From NCBI RefSeq assembly GCF_000255295.1, contig NC_017030.1, positions 8,592,328 to 8,656,327 on the forward strand: a stretch of DNA of 64,000 nt, written 5' to 3'. Origin of the DNA: Corallococcus coralloides DSM 2259 (lineage in GTDB: Bacteria > Myxococcota > Myxococcia > Myxococcales > Myxococcaceae). Shown piece after piece: positions 52,620 to 59,870 of this stretch (position 1 is the stretch's first letter; each line of letters begins with the position of its first letter). The notes beneath the pieces were generated by a model. It did not search any database. It worked only from the letters and a program-made list of their open reading frames with translations, and was not told the origin of the DNA. The position numbers were made by a program, and so were the translations under genes.

Positions 52620-52846
52620 GAACGTCACTTGCTCCCTCAAGCGGGGGCGGAGCCGGGGCTGGAGGAGGAGAGCCCGGCTCAGGCTGCGACGGTGGAGTCG
52701 ATGATGGAGCGCACGCCGCGATTGGATTGGGCGGGACTGCTGCGCCGGACGTTCGCGCTGGAGGTCTTCGCCTGCTCTCGGTGTGGAGGCCGCAGGAGGG
52801 TGCTGGCATCCCTGACGGCCCCCGGCCTGACGGAGGCGGTCTTCGA
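52620..52846 (+). pseudogene. IS91-type transposase C-terminal remnant
   Basis: The frame reads ...SMMERTPRLDWAGLLRRTFALEVFACSRCGGRRRVLASLTAPGL, the conserved tail of IS91-family transposases (RLDWAxLLRRTFxxDVxxCxRCGGRRRVLA). Only about 75 codons remain; no start, catalytic part or terminal repeats are present. The fragment ends exactly where the deacetylase sequence on the other strand begins, so it marks a past insertion or deletion. Confidence 0.75.
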
Positions 52847-53195
52847 CCCCTCGCGAAGCATCATTCGCGCGAAGTCGGACGTGCCGTCGTCAAAGGTCAA
52901 CACAATCGGCTTCGCCGGGGCCGGCGTCTGCAGAATCATGACGCTGTAGTACTCGTCCAGCGGCAGCGTCGTGAAACCGTTGCTCGCCAGGTACGCCTTC
53001 TGCTCCTTGAACTTCGTCACGGACAGCTGGTAGCGGCCGCTCGGGTCGGTGGAGACGACGTGGTAGCACAGCACGGGAATCGAGATGCGGGTCGCGGACG
53101 CGTCAGCCGGCGCGGACCGGCTCACGGCAGCGGGGGGCCTCCGATGGCAGCAGGAGGCCCAGGGCCACCACCAGCGTGATGATGAGGTCCTTCAT
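52847..53195 (-). pseudogene. Polysaccharide deacetylase gene, truncated and frameshifted
   Basis: ATG 53195 begins a signal peptide (MKDLIITLVVALGLLLPSEAP). One base too many in a run of six G (53132-53137, plus strand) then shifts the frame; the other frame continues RISIPVLCYHVVSTDPSGRYQLSVTKFKEQKAYLASNGFTTLPLDEYY ... PIVLTFDDGT, the NodB-type deacetylase start including the TFDD metal motif. The remaining two thirds of the domain is replaced by the IS91 remnant. Two separate lesions make it a pseudogene. A sequencing error in the homopolymer could explain the frameshift but not the truncation. Confidence 0.8.
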
Positions 53196-53334
53196 GTTGG
53201 CTCTTTCATGGATGGCGATACAAATGAAACCAGCCGCCAGCAGCCGGCACGCAGCCTGCTGGCGGCTGAAGTCAGGTCATGACTACAGCATGCCCCGGGA
53301 GTCAAGGGTGCTTGCGGGCGCGGGACTGGAACGC

Positions 53335-53889
53335 TCAGTGCCCAGGCGAATTGCTGTCGAGGCCCTTTCGTATCTGCTCGACCGCGTCGCGCACCTCATC
53401 GAAGCGATAGAGATTCTCCTGCTGAAGGGGCCCGATGGGACGGTCTATCAACACGAACCGGTCGTCGTCCCCGCTGAGCCAGAACAGATGCGCATGAGCG
53501 AACGGGATGCTCAGCAGGCGCGCTGAATAGTCACCGCTGACTTTGGCGTCTATCCAGTCGATCGCCGCGTCAATCTTCTCCACCACCGGGAGTGCCCCGA
53601 TGGCATCGAGCGACAGACCGTCGCCGATGATGCTCGAGCGGGCGAAACCGGCGGCGCGGCCATCAAAGAAGATCTGATGCCAGTAGCCGAGCTGGGTGAA
53701 CGCCTTCTCGGGCGAGGTGGCCGCGCCGAAATCGTGGCGGAGCGTCCAGACGGAGAAGCTCTCTCCGAGGGATACCGCCTTGGCGGCACGCAGGTCGGGC
53801 CGCGTGGAGTACAGCATCTCGAGGTGACGGGTCACAACCGAGGCCGCGGCGTCCGCGTACCTGCTCGGAATTGCATGTGCTTGAATCAT
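53335..53889 (-). CDS. Uncharacterised 184-residue protein, last gene of the operon
   Basis: ATG 53889 lies only 3 bp after the stop of the papain-like protease gene, so it is cotranscribed and perhaps coupled. It has no signal peptide and no membrane segment. It is mixed alpha/beta with PFAHAHLFWLSGDDDRFVLIDRP, which suggests a beta-sheet core. No family was recognised. Its tight link to the protease suggests a partner, substrate or inhibitor. Confidence 0.8.
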   Translation of the reverse strand: MIQAHAIPSRYADAAASVVTRHLEMLYSTRPDLRAAKAVSLGESFSVWTLRHDFGAATSPEKAFTQLGYWHQIFFDGRAAGFARSSIIGDGLSLDAIGALPVVEKIDAAIDWIDAKVSGDYSARLLSIPFAHAHLFWLSGDDDRFVLIDRPIGPLQQENLYRFDEVRDAVEQIRKGLDSNSPGH

Positions 53890-53892
53890 GAG

Positions 53893-54444
53893 TCACTCCC
53901 AGACAGACCAGGTTGTATACCAGTAACCCTGCCCGTACGCGGCCATCAGGTTCGCGTAGGTGCTCCAGAAACTGCCGGCGAAGCCGGGGTCATTCACCAG
54001 CACCCAGATGGAGTTGTCGTCCGCGACGAGCCACCCGATGACCAGCACGACATGCGCGCCTCCAACCGCCCAGTTGAGCTGTGCTTCGAGCACCCGATTG
54101 TGGTTGATGTTCTGCTGGACGCCGACAAACGTGGCTGGCCCGCCGAGCGGGGCGAAGTTGTTGACGCCGAAATGGTTGTAGATGCCAGCATACATCGCCG
54201 TCGAGATGCTGGTGTTGCACCAGCCCGAGGAAGGATTCGAGCAACAGTCCGTGCGCTGCACGCCGTAGTTGACGATCTCGCACTGCTGCACGGCGGCGGT
54301 GTTGTAGTAGGTAAGGACCATCTCGATGCATGCAGCCCAGCACCACATCGACTGCTGCTGTGTATATGCCGGCACTGGCAGCGTGGCGGTCGTCACCTGA
54401 GGCATATCAATGACTGTCATTTTTTCTGCAACTCGAAGCGGCAT
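53893..54444 (-). CDS. Papain-like cysteine protease (C70/C39-like)
   Basis: A 183-residue protein; ATG 54444 follows AAGGGAGG, deciding the start over the upstream in-frame ATG at 54471. After a short N-terminal leader (1-24) comes QQQSMWCWAACIEMVLTYY with catalytic Cys35. Next are VGGAHVVLVIGW with His131 and WVLVNDPG with Asp152, the Cys-His-Asp order of papain-fold AvrRpt2-like (C70) and C39-like peptidases. Five further Cys (CEIVNY, DCC, WC) are unusual. In C39-type systems such proteases remove leader peptides; here it may process a product or protein of the same operon. Confidence 0.85.
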   Translation of the reverse strand: MPLRVAEKMTVIDMPQVTTATLPVPAYTQQQSMWCWAACIEMVLTYYNTAAVQQCEIVNYGVQRTDCCSNPSSGWCNTSISTAMYAGIYNHFGVNNFAPLGGPATFVGVQQNINHNRVLEAQLNWAVGGAHVVLVIGWLVADDNSIWVLVNDPGFAGSFWSTYANLMAAYGQGYWYTTWSVWE

Positions 54445-54559
54445 GACACCTCCCTTTTCTTGCGTTGACACAACCAGTGCTGACCCCAGGGGGCTCCCCT
54501 GGGGTGAAACATCTCATGGGCTGTCTTTCTGTTTTCGGGCAGGGGACAGCAGGGCGCCG

Positions 54560-54883
54560 TCAGTGCTTGCTCTCGAAGGCACTGACGACAGCCACCTGGG
54601 TGGCCCCCACCTGGAACAGCAGCCTGTCACTCCTGCCCTTCCCCCTCGTGCCGCTCGGGTAGATCTCGATCAGGTCCTCACTGGTCTTCCACTTCTGGAC
54701 CTTGGGCACATGCTGCGACAGGAGGCCCAACCACTGGGACATGGGGTCGTTGGAGATCTCCGTCTCCCAGCAGAGGTTGCTGATCAGCTGCAGGACCTCC
54801 ATGGCCTTTTCCTGCTCCTGGAGCTGGGCGTTGATCTCTTCCGAGATTTTCTTCTCGTCCGTGACGTTCGTGTAACAGGGCAT
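54560..54883 (-). CDS. Small operon protein of unknown function (107 aa)
   Basis: ATG 54883 follows AGGAGAGG. It is acidic and helical in the N-terminal half (EKKISEEINAQLQEQEKAMEVLQLISNL), with a short beta segment at the end (DRLLFQVGATQVAVVSAF). No Cys-rich or Gly-rich core. It lies between the MaoC-like genes and the protease gene with about 85 and 115 bp on either side, so it may have its own translation signals. It could be a protease substrate or an accessory protein; no family was recognised. Confidence 0.78.
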   Translation of the reverse strand: MPCYTNVTDEKKISEEINAQLQEQEKAMEVLQLISNLCWETEISNDPMSQWLGLLSQHVPKVQKWKTSEDLIEIYPSGTRGKGRSDRLLFQVGATQVAVVSAFESKH

Positions 54884-54968
54884 AGGCCTCTCCTGATGAG
54901 CGTGTTGAGACTTGCTTGAGCTGTCTTCCAGGGTGCTGAATCCTTGTCAGACACTCAGGACAGCAACT

Positions 54969-55391
54969 TCAGGGGCACACCCACTCCACGGTGGCCTCCG
55001 CCCGGGTCGTCCTGTGTCCCCGGGCATTCTCGATCCACAGCAAAAGCTCGCACAGCCGTCGTCCGCCCTCCGTGCGCCGCGGGCCGACCTGTCCCTGGCA
55101 CGTCAGCGGCTCGCCCACCGTGTCGGCTGCCGTGTAGAGACAGCAGAGCCGTACGAGCCTGCCGTGCGGGCCCAGCCACTCCGTCACGAAGCGGCCCAGG
55201 CGGGCGTGCTTGTACCGGCCTGGCACGATGATCCGTCCCAGCTCGCGGCTCTCGACCGCGTCTGGCTCCAGGTGGGCCGGGTTGAAGTCCCCCGAGGCGG
55301 CCGCATAGCGGATGATGTCCATCCGGCCGCACGGCAGCCTCGCCGGGGGCAGGGCCTGCCCTTCCTGGAGCGCCTCCCAGGTCTGCGTCAC
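54969..55391 (-). CDS. MaoC-like hot-dog dehydratase, short form
   Basis: A 140-residue single hot-dog domain. RMDIIRYAAASGDFNPAHLEPDAVESRELGRIIVPGRYKHARLGRFVTEWLG matches the MaoC/(R)-hydratase motif (ASGDxNPxH ... G.I...G) with Asp and His as catalytic residues; the usual YA.ASGD context is intact. Such domains hydrate or dehydrate acyl-CoA or acyl-ACP. It overlaps by 4 bp the second hot-dog gene upstream, so the two are probably a heterodimer, as in two-subunit FAS1-like dehydratases. Confidence 0.87.
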   Translation of the reverse strand: MTQTWEALQEGQALPPARLPCGRMDIIRYAAASGDFNPAHLEPDAVESRELGRIIVPGRYKHARLGRFVTEWLGPHGRLVRLCCLYTAADTVGEPLTCQGQVGPRRTEGGRRLCELLLWIENARGHRTTRAEATVEWVCP

Positions 55392-55921
55392 GACAGGCTC
55401 CGCGAATAGCGTGTCACCCGGCGCTGGAGCGCGGCCACCCAGCCCGTCCCGTCCACCAGCCTCAGCTCGCGGGTGACCGTCACCCGCGCTCCCTCGCGGT
55501 CAGAGCGGATGTCCAGGATGCGCGTGGTGCCCATCAGCGTGTCCCCCGCGAACAGCGGCAGGAGGTGCTCGGTCTCCGTCCCCAGGTCGAGCACCCGCTC
55601 CAGCCCGTGCGGGATGGAGGGCTGGCCGAAGCTCGGCTCGCTGAACGTCTCGTCCGAGGCTCCAGGGATGAACACCGGCGTCCCCAGATAGCCAGGCGGT
55701 GCCGGGAGCGTCCGGAACCCCCGGGCGTGCGCGGCGTCCTCGTCGTAGTACACCAGGTCCTGGTAGCCCGCGGCCCTCGCGAAGGCGCGGATCCCCATGG
55801 CGGTCACCTCGTACCTCCAGGGCAGCGAGGTCAGGCCGATGCAGGCACGCAGGTCCTCCGGCAGGGTCTGCTCCCCGGCTGCCGAAGAGGGCCCGCGCCG
55901 GGCCGGCTCGCCCCCCATCAT
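55388..55921 (-). CDS. MaoC-like hot-dog protein, N-terminal (FAS1-like) type
   Basis: A 177-residue partner of the short hot-dog protein, ATG 55921. WRYEVTAMGIRAFARAAGYQDLVYYDEDAAHARGFRTLPAPPGYLGTPVFIPGA matches the MaoC_dehydrat_N pattern. It lacks the ASGD.N..H catalytic set, as expected for the non-catalytic half. It overlaps neighbours at both ends by 4 bp (55388-55391 and 55918-55921), showing strict translational coupling in the operon. Confidence 0.85.
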   Translation of the reverse strand: MMGGEPARRGPSSAAGEQTLPEDLRACIGLTSLPWRYEVTAMGIRAFARAAGYQDLVYYDEDAAHARGFRTLPAPPGYLGTPVFIPGASDETFSEPSFGQPSIPHGLERVLDLGTETEHLLPLFAGDTLMGTTRILDIRSDREGARVTVTRELRLVDGTGWVAALQRRVTRYSRSLS

Positions 55922-56694
55922 GGCCTCCTCCCGGGCGGAGGCTCGCCTACCGGTAGCGCGTGCGCGTTGGCGGTGCGCAGGATGCGGCGGCCATAGAAGA
56001 TGGCCCCCAGGATGTGGCGCAGGAACTTGTTCGCCAGGTCCGGGAACCACGGCAGCGGACGCAGCACGTCCACGATGAGGACCGCGCGCGGCTCGGTCGC
56101 CTCGTTGTAGACCTCGTGCTCCCAGCTGTCATCGAAGAGGACGCTCTCGCCCTCCTTCCACGTGTAGTACTGCTCCCGCACGCGGAGGCGGGGCGGATTG
56201 TGGGCGGGGACCTTCAGGGCCAGGTGGTAGCGCAGGTAGCTGCGCGTGGGGCCCTCGTGGGCGGGGATGGACTTGCCCCCATCCAGGATGGAGAAGAACG
56301 CCTGGCTCAGGTTGGGAATGGTGTCCAGCACCGCGCACGTCTTCGGACAGCGTGCGCGGTTGGCCTTCGGGCGTCCGCTGTAACTGTAGAGCATGAAGAC
56401 ATTCCAGCTCTTGTCCCGCTGGTACCGGCCCGAGGCGCGGATGAGATCACTGTCAATCTCATGGTAGCGGGGCATCTGCTGCTGATAGGGCATGAGCGCG
56501 AGCAGCTCCGCGCGGATGTCCTCGTAGGCCTGGTCCAGCCTCCGCAGCTCGGGGAAGACCTGGTCGATGTCGAAGAAGGCGGGCCGCCGCAGGCCGCCGG
56601 TGTACCGGTCGAAGAAGCCATTCCACATCATCGACAGGTTGTAGAGCGCCAGACGGTCCCTCCACCGCCGCAGCGTGCGCCGCAGGGCCTTCAT
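55918..56694 (-). CDS. Aspartyl/asparaginyl beta-hydroxylase-like dioxygenase
   Basis: A 258-residue Fe(II)/2-oxoglutarate oxygenase. SIPAHEGPTRSYLRYHLALKVP (iron ligand His146) and EGESVLFDDSWEHEVYN (His193), followed by the 2-oxoglutarate Arg in EPRAVLIVDVLRP, are the core of the AspH family. The family hydroxylates Asp/Asn residues in proteins and, in some clusters, amino acids or lipid chains (LpxO-like). The N-terminal helix is basic (MKALRRTLRRWRDR), suggesting membrane contact. It is coupled by 4-bp overlaps to both neighbours. Association with KS/ACP/MaoC suggests hydroxylation of a fatty-acyl or peptidyl substrate. Confidence 0.9.
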   Translation of the reverse strand: MKALRRTLRRWRDRLALYNLSMMWNGFFDRYTGGLRRPAFFDIDQVFPELRRLDQAYEDIRAELLALMPYQQQMPRYHEIDSDLIRASGRYQRDKSWNVFMLYSYSGRPKANRARCPKTCAVLDTIPNLSQAFFSILDGGKSIPAHEGPTRSYLRYHLALKVPAHNPPRLRVREQYYTWKEGESVLFDDSWEHEVYNEATEPRAVLIVDVLRPLPWFPDLANKFLRHILGAIFYGRRILRTANAHALPVGEPPPGRRP

Positions 56695-57965
56695 GGCGCG
56701 CCCCCCCCATCACCCAGGCCCGCCTGGGCAGGGGGTGCCGCGTAGCGGAAGGCCAGCACGGCGTTCAGCCCACCAAAGGCAAACGAGTTGGACAGCGCGT
56801 GGCGCACCTGGACCTGGCGGGACGTGTTGGGGATGAAGTCCAGATCGCACCCTTCCGCGGGCTCTCCGAAGTTGGCCGTTGGAGGCAGCACGCCATGGTG
56901 AAGGGCCAGGACCGTGGCGACCGCCTCGATACCGCCGACGCCTCCGAAGGCATGCCCGTGCATGGACTTGGTGGAAGAAACCAGCAGGTGGTCGGCTCCC
57001 GGGCCGAACACCGACCGGATGGCCTCGCTCTCTGCCCTGTCGTTGGCACGCGTGCCGGTGCCATGCGCGTTGATGTAGCCCACGTCCCGCGCCGTCAGTC
57101 CGGCATCCGCCAGTGCCTGCCTCATCGCCTGCGCGGGGCCTTCCACCCGGGGCCGCACCGGGTCTCCCGCATCCGCGGACATGCCGGCGCCAATCAACTC
57201 CGCGTACACCCGGGCACCGCGGGCCCGGGCATGCTCCAGGTCCTCCAACACGAGGATGCCCGCGCCCTCCCCGATGGCCATGCCGGCCTGCCCGTTGGAG
57301 AATGGCCGGAAGGACTCCGCAGAGGGAGCCACGACGCCTACCGCCTGGAACGCCTTCGCCACCGAGTAGAGGATGCTCGCCTCGCTGCCGCCGGTGATGG
57401 CGCACTGGACCCTGCCGCTGCGCACCAGCCAGAAGGCCTGGGCGATGGCATGGGTCGCCGCCGCGCAGCCCGTCGAAACGGTGAACGCTGGCCCGGTGAT
57501 TCCGTGCTCCATGCAGATCAACCCCACGGAGGCCTGGCTGTTCGTCTTTGGCACGAGCGCCGGGTCGCACTTCCCGGAGCGCTCCACGAAGAGCTGGATG
57601 GCCGCTTCCTCCCGGCTCATCTCTCCGCCGCCGCCCGTCCCGAGCACCACGGCGGTGCCCGAGTTGTCCCCGGCGAGATTCAAGCCCGCGTCCTGGATGG
57701 CCTCTTGCGCGGCGATCAGCGCGAACTGCGCGAAGCGGTCCCTCAGCCGCAGCTCGCCCTTGCTGAAATACCGCGCCGGCTCGTAGCCGGTGACCTCGGC
57801 GGCCGGGAAGCGCACCGTGTCTCCACACCGCGTCCGCTCCACCAGCCGGACCGCGCTCCTTCCCTCCAGCAGCGCCTTCCAGGACGACCGCACGTCGTGC
57901 CCCAGCGCGTTGATGCAACCCAGCCCCGTGACGGCAACCTGTCTCAACCCTGTCGCGTTCTTCAT
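56691..57965 (-). CDS. Beta-ketoacyl-ACP synthase (KAS II type)
   Basis: A 424-residue ketosynthase; ATG 57965 follows GGAGGACGGGA. The catalytic triad is complete: Cys167 (VSTGCAAATHA), His301 (NAHGTGT) and His338 (KSMHGHAFGG, with Lys333). It extends an acyl chain by condensation with a malonyl group carried on an ACP. The ACP gene ends 25 bp upstream and the AspH-like gene overlaps its end, so it is devoted to this operon rather than to primary fatty-acid synthesis. Confidence 0.93.
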   Translation of the reverse strand: MKNATGLRQVAVTGLGCINALGHDVRSSWKALLEGRSAVRLVERTRCGDTVRFPAAEVTGYEPARYFSKGELRLRDRFAQFALIAAQEAIQDAGLNLAGDNSGTAVVLGTGGGGEMSREEAAIQLFVERSGKCDPALVPKTNSQASVGLICMEHGITGPAFTVSTGCAAATHAIAQAFWLVRSGRVQCAITGGSEASILYSVAKAFQAVGVVAPSAESFRPFSNGQAGMAIGEGAGILVLEDLEHARARGARVYAELIGAGMSADAGDPVRPRVEGPAQAMRQALADAGLTARDVGYINAHGTGTRANDRAESEAIRSVFGPGADHLLVSSTKSMHGHAFGGVGGIEAVATVLALHHGVLPPTANFGEPAEGCDLDFIPNTSRQVQVRHALSNSFAFGGLNAVLAFRYAAPPAQAGLGDGGGAP

Positions 57966-57990
57966 TCCCGTCCTCCCGCGGCCAGGCCGC

Positions 57991-58371
57991 TCAGCCCGCC
58001 TTGCCATCCGAGGACTTCCGTCTGAGCTCCAGCACCAGGTCGCAGAGCTCGCCGATGGTGAGGTAGTCGTCGCGGTAGGAGTCCTTGAGGTTGAGGCCCC
58101 ACTCTTCATCGACGTCGAAGGTGAGCATCGTCAGGTCCATCGATGTGAACCCCAGCTCCTTCAGGCGGGTGGCGCGCGACAGCTCCACGCCGCCGGCCTC
58201 GGGCGCCTTCTCCTGAAGGGCGGCGCTCGCCAGCATCCCGCTCCCGACCTTGGACTTCGTGTCCGGCAGCAGCGCCTTCACCAGCTCGATGACCCGGCCC
58301 TCGATCTCCTGCCGCTCGTCTTCGAGCGCCTCGGCGGAGGGCTGCTCTGCCTTCTGATCCTCTTGATCCAT
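57991..58371 (-). CDS. Acyl carrier protein
   Basis: A 126-residue protein, ATG 58371 behind AGAGG. The C-terminal carrier domain has LKELGFTSMDLTMLTFDVDEEWGLNL with Ser77 as the 4'-phosphopantetheine site (GxTSxD). The N-terminal 45 residues are an extra charged helix (AEQPSAEALEDERQEIEGRVIELVKALL), longer than in housekeeping ACPs. It holds the growing acyl chain for the KS and hot-dog proteins encoded next to it. No phosphopantetheinyl transferase is visible in the window. Confidence 0.9.
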   Translation of the reverse strand: MDQEDQKAEQPSAEALEDERQEIEGRVIELVKALLPDTKSKVGSGMLASAALQEKAPEAGGVELSRATRLKELGFTSMDLTMLTFDVDEEWGLNLKDSYRDDYLTIGELCDLVLELRRKSSDGKAG

Positions 58372-58397
58372 GGGTGTGCCTCTGGGGGTTTGGGGGC

Positions 58398-59837
58398 TCA
58401 GGACTGGACGGTGATCTGCAGCTGACTCGTCACCTGCTGGGCGCCCCGGGTCGCCACCAGCACGTAGGTGGTGGTCTGCGTCGGGGTCACCACGGTGGAG
58501 CCGTTGCCGTTGGCGTCGACGGTCACCTGGGTGTTGTCCGGCTGCAGGACAATCTGCTGGGCCTGGGTGACGAGAAACGACAGGGTGACGGACGCCCCCG
58601 GCGAGACGGTGGTGGCGCTGGCGGCGAAGTACTGGATGGCCAGCGCGTTGTCGTCGCCGAGGAACTGCTGCAGTGGCCCCCCGGGGCCCGTCACCGAGAG
58701 CGTCACCAGGTCCCCCTCGCCGTACGCCAGCGAGGCGGTGCCATTCACGAAGTCGTACTCGATCTTCTTCGTCTGGAGGTCCGCGTACCGGAAGTAGAGG
58801 ATCCTCGCCGGGTTGAACCAGACGGCGAGCTGCTTGGAGGGCTGCGGCTGGTAGCCCACGGTGCTCAGCGTGAACACCACCGGGTTGCTGTTGTCCGTGA
58901 GGAACTTGCCGGGGAACAGCACCTTCGAGCCCTGGACCGGCACCTCCCCCGAACCCGCGCTCGGCCTGAGGAACGCCTGGGTGGCGTAGCGCGCGCTCCA
59001 CTGGAGGCTGACCGACTGGTCGGTGTCGATGGGCGTCACCGGTGACACCGAGAACACGTCGATGATGGGGGGGCTGAGCTGGACGGACACCTGCGTGCTC
59101 TGCTGCTGCTTGTCCGGCGTCACCACGCTCACGGTGAAGGTGGTCTGCGGCGTGTTCTGGGCGGGATGCACCGGCGTCTGCTGGGAGTAGAACGGCCCGG
59201 GGCCCTCGAGGGGGATGATGACGGGCTGGCCCACTCCGGAGATGACCACCTCCGAGCCTCCGGAGGCCGTCCAGTGGATGGCCGTCGTCTGGTCAAGCCC
59301 CACCGTGGGCGGGTCCGCGAAGGCCTGGATGCTCAAGGGCACCGGCTGCTTGAGGAGGCTCAGGGTGGTCTGCGCGTCGTCGCCTCCAATGTCCTCGAGG
59401 ATCCGGACGACGGGAGCGCCCTGCGAGTTGCTGACCAGGATGTTGGAGAACTGGATCTGCACCGTGCCGCCAGGAGGCAGGCTGCTGCCCTGGAGCGGGT
59501 AGATGCGGAACACGAGCGCATCCGGGAGGACGAACTGGGAGCACGCCCATAGCTTGTCGAGCGACTGGCAGGAGACGTTGCTCGCGGCGCCCTGCGTGAA
59601 CAGGTCACTCGCGCTGTCCCCCATGGGGAACCTGACGTTGATGGTCGTCCCCGAGCCGTCGCCTACCCGGGCATCCGCTCGCGGCGGGATGTAGCCCCGC
59701 TCGAGCGCCAGCGCGCTCTGCGAGGGGTTGGTGATGGTGAGCTGCAGGCTGACCGTGTCGCCCATGTAGAGGGTCGTCGGATCGAGGTGGTACTGCAGCT
59801 GGGTCGCGCCACTGGTGGCGCGCTGGCGGCTCTTCAT
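58398..59837 (-). CDS. Ig-like-domain protein of the operon (479 aa)
   Basis: The start at ATG 59837 follows a GGAG site. No signal peptide. At least three beta-sandwich modules are recognisable: an N-terminal domain with YMGDTVSLQLTITNPSQSALAL, a middle one around LDQTTAIHWTASGGSEVVISGVG, and a C-terminal one with SPGASVTLSFLVTQAQQIVLQPDNTQVTVDANGNGSTVVTPTQTTTYVLVATRG. These resemble bacterial Ig-like domains used as structural spacers. It lies 26 bp upstream of the ACP gene and 33 bp downstream of the 1250-residue gene. A structural or scaffold role alongside that giant protein is plausible. Confidence 0.85.
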   Translation of the reverse strand: MKSRQRATSGATQLQYHLDPTTLYMGDTVSLQLTITNPSQSALALERGYIPPRADARVGDGSGTTINVRFPMGDSASDLFTQGAASNVSCQSLDKLWACSQFVLPDALVFRIYPLQGSSLPPGGTVQIQFSNILVSNSQGAPVVRILEDIGGDDAQTTLSLLKQPVPLSIQAFADPPTVGLDQTTAIHWTASGGSEVVISGVGQPVIIPLEGPGPFYSQQTPVHPAQNTPQTTFTVSVVTPDKQQQSTQVSVQLSPPIIDVFSVSPVTPIDTDQSVSLQWSARYATQAFLRPSAGSGEVPVQGSKVLFPGKFLTDNSNPVVFTLSTVGYQPQPSKQLAVWFNPARILYFRYADLQTKKIEYDFVNGTASLAYGEGDLVTLSVTGPGGPLQQFLGDDNALAIQYFAASATTVSPGASVTLSFLVTQAQQIVLQPDNTQVTVDANGNGSTVVTPTQTTTYVLVATRGAQQVTSQLQITVQS

Positions 59838-59870
59838 GCGTGTCTCCGGAGATGAGGGGAAGGTGACGCG

